Origin: an uncultured Erysipelotrichaceae bacterium
GTDB taxonomy: Bacteria > Bacillota_I > Bacilli_A > RFN20 > CAG-826
Direction: 5' to 3'
Length of the DNA stretch: 40,467 nucleotides
NCBI GenBank assembly: GCA_902800025.1
Contig: CADCDA010000012.1
Span: 1-40,467 of the forward strand
How positions within the stretch are numbered: position 1 is the first letter of the stretch; each line of letters opens with the position of its first letter. The position numbers and the translations under genes are program-made. A model generated the notes under the pieces. The model ran no database searches, had not been told where the DNA came from, and saw only the letters and a program-made list of their open reading frames with translations. Below are positions 1 to 5,719 of this stretch, in pieces.

Positions 1-1
1 A

Positions 2-70
2 GTCATCCAGCCCCGCCGTCCAAACAGCCGCCTGGACAAGGTGCGCTATATGTTTCAGAAGATAATGTAA
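2..70 (+). CDS. tet(W): 3' end of a tet(W)/tet(O)/tet(32)-group ribosomal protection protein (partial)
   Basis: Only the last 22 codons and the stop lie in the window. They read ...RRPNSRLDKVRYMFQKIM, which I recognise as the conserved C-terminal tail of Tet(W)/Tet(O)/Tet(32)-type proteins. These are EF-G-like GTPases that release tetracycline from the ribosome. The tail sits in the family's last helix, which contacts the decoding region (family knowledge). The piece is clearly more GC-rich than the genes that follow, as expected for cargo acquired from elsewhere. The exact tet allele cannot be settled from 22 residues, because mosaics are common. A weak 5-bp hairpin (85-89 with 97-101) follows the stop, without a T-run. 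Confidence 0.82.
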   Translation, partial: VIQPRRPNSRLDKVRYMFQKIM

Positions 71-121
71 CGTCTTGCGCAATGCAAGCGTTCATTGCTT
101 GATTCAAAGGCCTGTCAATTA

Positions 122-160
122 AAAAGGTTGCTGACGAAATATTTCTATTGCGGCAGTATA
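122..160 (+). repeat. Left copy of a 39-bp two-armed repeat (partner at 36244-36282)
   Basis: The site has a left arm ending CTGACGAAAT, a 9-bp centre, and a right arm GCGGCAGTATA. The copy at 36244-36282 is the same length with the same spacing. The arms differ at one base, while six of the nine central bases differ. CTGACG and CGGCAG form an imperfect inverted repeat around the centre. The sites bracket the phage-like genes but leave tet and the recombinases outside. They could be recombination sites, operators, or duplicated promoter-proximal DNA. A TATAAT at 157-162 overlaps the end and may be the -10 for the next gene. Confidence 0.75.
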
Positions 161-185
161 ATAATAGAAAGAAGGTACGATTTAA

Positions 186-470
186 ATGAGTACAAAAGAA
201 CCAAGAATTAAAATCTCCCAAGACAGGACAAGAATTTGTAAGTATTGTATCGGAGATAGAGTGATTGTCAGTTTCCGTAAGTACGGAGTCAAAAAGTTTG
301 AGGCAGAAGTCACTGAAGTATGTGAGAATATGCACGGACTTGAAGGAGTATGGATTAGTGTGTTGCCACTTAAGGCACTTGACCCAACTGACCAAACGGC
401 ACAAATGTATGTTGACCAAAAGATTGGCATAATGGTGCCACTTAAGGATGTTAGAGACTTATTAAATTAG
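186..470 (+). CDS. Small hypothetical protein (94 aa)
   Basis: I do not recognise this gene. The start is the ATG at 186, preceded by a GAAGG-type ribosome binding site. The protein begins with a basic, polar stretch containing a single Cys pair-like CKYC at about residues 18-21. A beta-rich middle follows (DRVIVSFRKYGVKKF, then EAEVTEV), which could be a small SH3- or KOW-like barrel. There is no signal peptide or membrane segment. The bases around its start (ACGATTTAAATGAGT) are identical to those at the next gene's start, so the two initiation regions share an origin. An intrinsic terminator follows directly, so this is a one-gene unit immediately downstream of tet. Confidence 0.6.
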   Translation: MSTKEPRIKISQDRTRICKYCIGDRVIVSFRKYGVKKFEAEVTEVCENMHGLEGVWISVLPLKALDPTDQTAQMYVDQKIGIMVPLKDVRDLLN

Positions 471-497
471 GAGATGAGAATTCATCTCTTTTCTTTT
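471..497 (+). terminator. Intrinsic terminator after the 94-aa gene
   Basis: A perfect 7-bp stem, GAGATGA paired with TCATCTC (471-477 and 482-488), closes a four-base loop. TTTTCTTTT follows. It starts one base after the stop codon of the preceding gene and separates it from the 550-1538 gene pair. Confidence 0.8.
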
Positions 498-549
498 AAA
501 AAGAACATACACGTGTTATTCTTATTTATACACAGGAGGGACGATTTAA

Positions 550-990
550 ATGAGTCCATATGATTATAATGATGACGTCTTTTGGCGTGAACGAGAAAAA
601 GAGACTATTGTGACCGATGTTAGGCACAATTTTGCTTTTGTGTTCCAACAAGTGGTGATGATCCACAAATTTTATTATCGTGATTCTAATCTTTCTACTA
701 AGGCTGAAGAAGTGATGGAAGCTGCTAAGAAGATGTTTGAGAAAGAACAATTAAGCGAATACTTGTATGAGAATCTTCTTTCTGCCTATAAACAATATCC
801 GACAATGCTTATTGGAAATCTCAAAGATGAAGAAAAGAAAATAGGTAGAGAAAAACAATTTGAAAGACTAAAGAAACTCAAAGAGTTTTTGACCATTCTT
901 ATCGGTGATTTATCCGAAGAGTTACACGAGTTGGTCGAAGAGCAAAATGATGCCGAGAAACAGGCAATTATTAGGGAGTATTTCGGCTGA
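550..990 (+). CDS. Hypothetical helical protein (146 aa)
   Basis: I do not recognise the family. The ATG at 550 has a strong AGGAGG ribosome binding site at about 535-540. The protein is soluble, highly charged and predicted almost entirely alpha-helical. An N-terminal part has WRERE-type charged residues and an FVFQQVVMIHKFYY helix. A Lys/Glu-rich middle follows, and then a C-terminal heptad-like stretch (ELHELVEEQNDAEKQAIIREYF) that could form a coiled coil. Its stop overlaps the start of the transglutaminase-like gene (TGATG at 988-992), so the two are translationally coupled and probably act together. An 8-bp palindrome ACACGTGT (509-516) lies upstream and could be a regulatory site. Confidence 0.6.
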   Translation: MSPYDYNDDVFWREREKETIVTDVRHNFAFVFQQVVMIHKFYYRDSNLSTKAEEVMEAAKKMFEKEQLSEYLYENLLSAYKQYPTMLIGNLKDEEKKIGREKQFERLKKLKEFLTILIGDLSEELHELVEEQNDAEKQAIIREYFG

Positions 991-1538
991 TGCCAATAAC
1001 TATTAAAAATATCCACTTAGGGATTAACAACGAATCGAAGTTTAAGCACGCTTTTAGTTTGATCTGTCAATTTATTGATGAACAGGGTTGGAGTGGTGCT
1101 TGTCATCCTAGCGTGGCGGTGCTTTTTGCAGTATGCAAAGTCTTGGGTATTGAATCCACCCCTTGCATTGGTGAAGCTGGATTGTACGGAGGTGCTTTCG
1201 ACCATTCCTGGCTAACTATCAACGATAAGGTTTTTGATGCGGCCATCATTTTCCCTTTGAACGAAAGTTACGCCACTGGACCAATATTTAACGGAATTGA
1301 CTTATATGAACAAGCAGAAGCAAAAATCAGGTATGGTGTTTATTTCAGTGGATTGGACGAGCAAGCCAAAGCTATAAACAGTTTGAATCTTTACGATTAT
1401 ATCGACGCTGCACCAAACGATATGCTTTGGCGATTAGTTTCTTTTATTTGTGAGAATATTGGTGTTAAGTTTTCGAAAGAGCAACTTAGAAAGGAACTAG
1501 GTGCCTGTCATTGGAAATACGTTGTAGAAAAACACTAG
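990..1538 (+). CDS. Transglutaminase-like / cysteine peptidase-fold protein (182 aa)
   Basis: The protein carries a Cys-His-Asp arrangement of the transglutaminase-like superfamily in the right order. GACHPSVAVLFAVCKVLGI puts a Cys at the start of a helix, followed by FDHSWLTI (His) and DKVFDAAI (Asp). The GIESTPCIGEA segment between them is also typical of the fold. What is known: such domains act as cysteine proteases, peptide N-glycanases or protein cross-linkers. What is inferred: this one is a small cytoplasmic enzyme or binding protein, since no signal peptide or membrane segment is seen. It overlaps the preceding gene by one base (TGATG), which suggests a two-gene operon. The substrate is unknown. 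Confidence 0.6.
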   Translation: MPITIKNIHLGINNESKFKHAFSLICQFIDEQGWSGACHPSVAVLFAVCKVLGIESTPCIGEAGLYGGAFDHSWLTINDKVFDAAIIFPLNESYATGPIFNGIDLYEQAEAKIRYGVYFSGLDEQAKAINSLNLYDYIDAAPNDMLWRLVSFICENIGVKFSKEQLRKELGACHWKYVVEKH

Positions 1539-1564
1539 CAATTATCGATTTCTTTAGTACTATT

Positions 1565-1573
1565 TGCTATAGT
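1565..1573 (+). promoter_or_regulatory. Extended -10 promoter for the structured RNA
   Basis: TGCTATAGT is an extended -10 element (TGn followed by TATAGT at 1568-1573) without a convincing -35. Transcription would start near 1580, exactly where the hairpin series begins. Confidence 0.5.
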
Positions 1574-1579
1574 AATAAA

Positions 1580-1723
1580 CAAGCAGTCTAGAATGCTTCC
1601 TAGGTGTTCCAATATGGTGGAACCGAGTTTGGTACCTTGGGCTCGTTAAAAGGAAGAGTACAGTGCGTGTTGCAACTATATGGCAACCAAGTCATCGCTC
1701 CCTGACTAATGTGGGAGCTTTTT
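1580..1723 (+). ncRNA. Candidate structured small RNA or leader with repeated covarying hairpins
   Basis: The stretch has a promoter at one end and an intrinsic terminator at the other, and contains no convincing reading frame. It folds on paper into five short hairpins: 1581-1585/1594-1598, 1606-1610/1619-1623, 1624-1627/1642-1645, 1669-1673/1683-1687 and the terminator 1697-1702/1713-1718. Hairpins 2 and 4 are related copies: both start GTGTT, both have AA...TATGG in the loop and both end AACC(G/A)AGT. Their stems are GTTCC/GGAAC and GTTGC/GCAAC, a compensating C-G to G-C change. That points to a conserved RNA structure. It lies directly upstream of the restriction-type operon, so it may be a regulatory leader, an antisense RNA or an RNA partner of that module. 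Confidence 0.5.
1697..1723 (+). terminator. Intrinsic terminator of the structured RNA
   Basis: GCTCCC (1697-1702) pairs with GGGAGC (1713-1718) across a 10-base loop, followed by TTTTT. It lies about 70 bases upstream of the nuclease gene. It could either end an independent small RNA or act as an attenuator for the operon. Confidence 0.7.
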
Positions 1724-1790
1724 ATGTGGTCTAGACCTTTTCGCATCATTTTGGTAAAATTTATTAAGAATTTTAAAGGAGTGATGTACT

Positions 1791-3209
1791 TTGGAGATGT
1801 CTTTTGATTTTAAAAAAAGTAATAACGCAATGTTGGGTATGACAATGCAAAAAGTCATATGTGACTTATACGGAATAACTCCACACAAAAACGCAATTGC
1901 TCAGTTTGAATCATCCTATGATAGAACTATAGCAAGGATGGTGTTACCAACTATCAAAGAGATTTTTAAAGTTATTGGTTTTAAGCCGGTCAAATGTCTT
2001 ACCTTTGCTCCATCTAATTCTGCTAAAGAAACATTCTCCCCACATAATTTCATTTTAGAGAATGGTGCAACTCTTTCTATTAGAACAAATAAATCTGGCG
2101 ACAAAGTAGCACCTAGAGTGGTTGGACAGTGCGGATTAGAAAGATTCAATGAACATTTTGGTCAAATAGCAGGTTATGAAATAGAAGATAAGCAGCAAAT
2201 CAAAAGAGTGGTTTGGGATAATATCCATTTAATGATTCCTATATTCATTGATTACCTTTTTGTATCCGATTACACTGTTTGGGTTTATTCTCAAAACAAT
2301 AGTATTAAATTTGAAATTATAGAATCCAATAAGTTACTAGATATCGATTTGTCTAGAACTGCTTTTTCTTTTACGAAAGACTTATATGACTGGAACGAAA
2401 GTACGACTCTTAAATATAAAAATCTTTCATTAGCCGAAATTCAAATTCACAAGAATAGAACATTTAAATTTAGATTTATAATGAGTGCTCTTCTAGAGTT
2501 GTTAAAAGAGCAAAAAATAACATCTGAAACTTTAGGAATTACAGCAGAAAAAACTGTTTGTGATTTATTCCATTTAGAATTCCCTCAAAGCTTTTACCAA
2601 AGGTATTCAAAAAAACTTGAAGAGGAATTAATGCCCACAGTTAAAGAGGCTTTTAAGTATTTGCCGGATGCGATAAAACACACTGGATCAATGGCAGGTG
2701 AAAGAGGGGGAGAGAGCAAGTGCTCCTATGATTTTATTTTAAAAGGAAATGAGCAACTATCTTTAAAAACAAATACAGGAAAAATGGTTTGTCCTCCTGA
2801 AGTCGGACAGCCAGCTTCTGCAACATGCTATATGTATTTTAAAGACTTCATTAATGAGAATCATATTGATGGTGATATTTTCAAAAAAATGGTTTTGAAT
2901 AATATTGAGAAAATAATGCCGATATATATATCACATTTATTCGACTCTGACTTTTTACTATGGATTTATAGAAAGGAGGCTTCGTTCCAATATAAAATCT
3001 TCAAAAAAGGGTTTGCTAAATCGATGAAGTGGCAAAAAAGTTTGTTTTCTTTTACAAAAGAAACGTTAGAAGAATGGAACGAAAGCAATACAGTTAAATA
3101 TAAGGGAATTAGCATCGGTGAATTTCAAGTTCATAAAGCTCGTGACTGTTATAAATTTAGGTTTAATTTAGAAAACCTTGTAAAGGTGGTGCTTGACAAT
3201 GAAAAGTAG
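1791..3209 (+). CDS. Internally duplicated PD-(D/E)XK-type restriction endonuclease candidate (472 aa)
   Basis: The protein is two tandem copies of one domain, about residues 15-235 and 248-467. Shared landmarks include LGMT/LGIT, a DLF/DLY segment, FILxxxxxLSI(R/L)(R/K)TN, VGQ, MIPI/IMPI, FSFTK, WNES and a final EIQIH/EFQVH...KFRF. Copy 2 has a plausible catalytic set, D314, S324-L-K326 and E337. This is the D...SxK...E order known from Cfr10I/NgoMIV-type enzymes. In copy 1 the aligned residues are N86, R98 and R109, so that half looks catalytically dead. The likely start is TTG 1791, about 9 bases after AAAGGAG; the ATG at 1797 is possible. The gene overlaps the next nuclease candidate, and a C5 methyltransferase follows. 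This fits a type II restriction enzyme, but no recognition site can be named. Confidence 0.65.
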   Translation: MEMSFDFKKSNNAMLGMTMQKVICDLYGITPHKNAIAQFESSYDRTIARMVLPTIKEIFKVIGFKPVKCLTFAPSNSAKETFSPHNFILENGATLSIRTNKSGDKVAPRVVGQCGLERFNEHFGQIAGYEIEDKQQIKRVVWDNIHLMIPIFIDYLFVSDYTVWVYSQNNSIKFEIIESNKLLDIDLSRTAFSFTKDLYDWNESTTLKYKNLSLAEIQIHKNRTFKFRFIMSALLELLKEQKITSETLGITAEKTVCDLFHLEFPQSFYQRYSKKLEEELMPTVKEAFKYLPDAIKHTGSMAGERGGESKCSYDFILKGNEQLSLKTNTGKMVCPPEVGQPASATCYMYFKDFINENHIDGDIFKKMVLNNIEKIMPIYISHLFDSDFLLWIYRKEASFQYKIFKKGFAKSMKWQKSLFSFTKETLEEWNESNTVKYKGISIGEFQVHKARDCYKFRFNLENLVKVVLDNEK

Positions 3210-4305
3210 ATTATTTGTTGTTAATGAAGACACACTGGCTTCTACAATCGCTAGTAATATCGCATCTATTTTTGTACCAGCCCTAACTGGTGCTCAATGG
3301 GTAAAAACTGTTGCCGATTTGATGGCAGATATGCTCCAAATCGAAATAGGCGACTATATTTTCTTATGGGAAACAAGAAGCGGCAGTCAAAAGAGCCGAA
3401 TTCATGGTGTTTATAGAGCAATTTCTAAACCATATTATCAATGTTTAACTCCTGCCGATAATGCACCTCTAAAAATCCATATAGAGAAGGCTTTCGATTT
3501 TATTAATCCTGTTGATGAGTATGATGTTTTAAACAATCCGTACATTAAAAGTGATCTTTGGACGATTATAGGAAAAAAAGTTGCTGGAAAATCTAGAGGA
3601 ACAACACCTTTATCCCAAAAAGAAACGGATTATTTAATTACGCTTTTAAATGGGCTAAATCCAAATGCAACTTTTATTCCTTGGAATCCCTTACGTGTGG
3701 TGACCGTTCCAAATCCATTGGCTGTCACATATTTATCAACAGGTGTTAATACTCCACCTCCTACTCTAAACGCTTTTAATCCAAATGCTCTACATTTATT
3801 TGATAGTAGCGGTAATGTTGTGTATGAAAAAGTTCTAGAAACGATATTTAATCAAGAAATGACAAATAGAAATGGTGCTTTCTTCTCACCGCTTGGCATT
3901 GATACTTCTAAAGTAATTTGGTATAGCAACTATCTTCCTTACAGTGTGGAACAATCTGAAATGGATTACGTTGTTATTGAATCAGAGGATGGAATACACT
4001 TTTCAAAAGTTTTTGTTATCGAATTGATGAAAACTGGGCTTGATAATTCGCATATTCATAGATGTTTACTATATAGTAAATGGGTTAACGAAACTTTGTG
4101 TTTGGGATCAAATATAGTTACTCCAATAATTGTTTGTAGAGATTCAGTTGATTTCATAAGCGGTGAAACCAATAAAAGAAAACAAACGGTTTTGAATAAA
4201 ACGAATAGATTAATTATTTCTACCGAACAACTTTATGCAACAAAAAGCTTAGAAATATATACTTATAATTTTTCAAATAACCCCATTTTTAATAGAAAAA
4301 GATAA
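3199..4305 (+). CDS. EVE/PUA-like domain plus nuclease-like C-terminus, restriction-associated (368 aa)
   Basis: The start is ATG 3199, 8 bases after AAGGTGG and inside the 3' end of the preceding gene, so translation is coupled. The N-terminal 90 residues (RLFVVN..., then GDYIFLWE, then IHGVYRAISKPYY) resemble the EVE/YTH/PUA-like fold. Members of that fold read modified bases in several McrB-type and related enzymes (family knowledge). The C-terminal part contains EMDYVVIE and, about 15 residues later, VFVIELMKTG. This looks like the D...ExK strand pair of a PD-(D/E)XK nuclease, but with one extra residue in the second motif. I infer a second nuclease or specificity subunit of the same module. 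It could instead be a non-catalytic DNA reader. No close family is recalled. Confidence 0.5.
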   Translation: MKSRLFVVNEDTLASTIASNIASIFVPALTGAQWVKTVADLMADMLQIEIGDYIFLWETRSGSQKSRIHGVYRAISKPYYQCLTPADNAPLKIHIEKAFDFINPVDEYDVLNNPYIKSDLWTIIGKKVAGKSRGTTPLSQKETDYLITLLNGLNPNATFIPWNPLRVVTVPNPLAVTYLSTGVNTPPPTLNAFNPNALHLFDSSGNVVYEKVLETIFNQEMTNRNGAFFSPLGIDTSKVIWYSNYLPYSVEQSEMDYVVIESEDGIHFSKVFVIELMKTGLDNSHIHRCLLYSKWVNETLCLGSNIVTPIIVCRDSVDFISGETNKRKQTVLNKTNRLIISTEQLYATKSLEIYTYNFSNNPIFNRKR

Positions 4306-4312
4306 TAACGAT

Positions 4313-4341
4313 TTGACTCCTATATTGCCGACATGTATAAT
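4313..4341 (+). promoter_or_regulatory. Sigma-A promoter of the HTH-methyltransferase gene
   Basis: TTGACT (4313-4318), a 17-base spacer and a perfect TATAAT (4336-4341) lie 46 bases upstream of the methyltransferase start. TGGACA-type direct repeats (from about 4341 and 4364) follow the -10 and could bind the methyltransferase's own HTH. The methyltransferase thus has a promoter separate from the upstream nuclease genes, a common design that lets methylation precede restriction. Confidence 0.8.
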
Positions 4342-4386
4342 GGACATAAGAAAGTTCATGGGAAGTGGACAAAAGGAGCCTTTTTT

Positions 4387-5646
4387 ATGGAGATAATAAC
4401 TATTGCAGAAGCAGCAGAACTTGCTGGTAAATCTCAAAAAACAATTAGAAGAGCTATTGCCGCAGGAAAATTAAAATGTACAAAAATACAAAATAAAACT
4501 CGCATTAACAAGACCGACTTTGAAGAGTGGGTTGCAAATGGGTGTTGTGGGACTGAAGAACAGGACAATTCAGTTTCAAAAACTGATGAAGTAAACTGGA
4601 TTGATATTTCTGATCTTTGGAAGTTGGATGGTTGGAGACATAAAAAAGATAGAACCGATTATAATTTTATAGATTTATTTAGTGGTGCAGGCGGACTGTC
4701 ATGTGGATTAGTAATGGCAGGATTGAACCCAATTGCTTCGGTTGAAATTATGCCACAAGCTGTAGCTACTTATGAAAGAAATTTTATCATTGATAAAGGT
4801 TTTAAAGAAAAAGTTGAAACTAGAGATATTAGAGAGCAATCAGTTAAAGAAAAACTTTATGAATCCGTATCAGGTAAAAAGATAGATGTTATAGTTGGTG
4901 GATTCCCTTGCCAAGGATTTTCTATGTCGGGATACCGCGTAGTGGATGATCCAAGGAATAGTTTATATAAAGAAATGAAGGACATTGTCGAACATTTGAA
5001 ACCAGATTTTGTTGTTATGGAAAACGTAGAGGGTCTTCGTTCGATGCTCAACGGTAAAGTTGAAGAAAAAATAATTAATGACTATAAAGAAATTGGATAT
5101 GAGATAAATATAACCGTTCTAAATAGTGCAGATTATTATACTCCTCAAACACGCCATAGAGTTATTTTCATTGGAAATCGAATCGGTGCAACCAACTATC
5201 ATCCAAAACCATTACTTGATGAACAACATTATATAAGTGTTGGACAGGCAATTGGAAAATATCTTGATATGCCTGAAGATAAGTCTATTAATCATATCTT
5301 TACAAAAACATCCCCTGAAATGAAAAAACGTTTGGAAGCAATTCCTGTCGGGAAAAGCTTATACGGGAATTATAGCGATGCTTGGAAAAAAGTAGATTGG
5401 AACAAACCATCTTGTACTGTCAAAGAAAACCACGGAGGTGTTAATATCCACCCAATTCTAAATAGACCAATGACCCCAAGAGAATTGGCTGCCTTGCAAT
5501 CTTTCCCTGATGATTTTATTTTCGAGGGCAGCAAAAAATGGCAATTGGTCCAAATCGGTAATGCTGTACCTTGTCTTCTAGGAAAAGCAATTGGCTTGTC
5601 GTTAAGGAAAATGTGTGAATTTAGAGATGAAAAGAAAAAACAATAA
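4387..5646 (+). CDS. C5-cytosine DNA methyltransferase with N-terminal excisionase-type HTH (419 aa)
   Basis: The protein transfers a methyl group from S-adenosylmethionine to cytosine C5 in a specific DNA site. Residues 1-50 (ITIAEAAELAGKSQKTIRRA... then FEEWVA) form a MerR/excisionase-like winged HTH. The catalytic domain follows: motif I FIDLFSGAGG near residue 95, motif IV FPCQGFS with the catalytic C175, ENV at 212-214, QTRHRVIFIG (motif VIII), a target recognition region, PRELAALQSFPDDF (IX) and QIGNAVP (X). All key motifs are intact. The start is ATG 4387, 8 bases after AAAGGAG. Its place just after two nuclease candidates makes it their protective methylase. The fused HTH suggests that it also represses its own promoter or the operon (inference). 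Confidence 0.93.
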   Translation: MEIITIAEAAELAGKSQKTIRRAIAAGKLKCTKIQNKTRINKTDFEEWVANGCCGTEEQDNSVSKTDEVNWIDISDLWKLDGWRHKKDRTDYNFIDLFSGAGGLSCGLVMAGLNPIASVEIMPQAVATYERNFIIDKGFKEKVETRDIREQSVKEKLYESVSGKKIDVIVGGFPCQGFSMSGYRVVDDPRNSLYKEMKDIVEHLKPDFVVMENVEGLRSMLNGKVEEKIINDYKEIGYEINITVLNSADYYTPQTRHRVIFIGNRIGATNYHPKPLLDEQHYISVGQAIGKYLDMPEDKSINHIFTKTSPEMKKRLEAIPVGKSLYGNYSDAWKKVDWNKPSCTVKENHGGVNIHPILNRPMTPRELAALQSFPDDFIFEGSKKWQLVQIGNAVPCLLGKAIGLSLRKMCEFRDEKKKQ

Positions 5647-5719
5647 TTTTTTGCTGGTTATTGAGACGCATTACACCGATGACTAAAAACCCAACACAAG
5701 AAAGATACGGAATATCAAT

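Noticed and set aside
3-419. Minus-strand frame across the tet end and first small gene
   Set aside because: It is antisense to the recognisable tet tail and to a gene with a proper ribosome binding site.
1615-1627. T-box-like sequence TGGTGGAACCGAG upstream of the nuclease gene
   Set aside because: It lies about 70 bases from the terminator, not in an antiterminator overlapping it, and no specifier stem or synthetase gene is present. It is part of a hairpin that recurs at 1669-1687.
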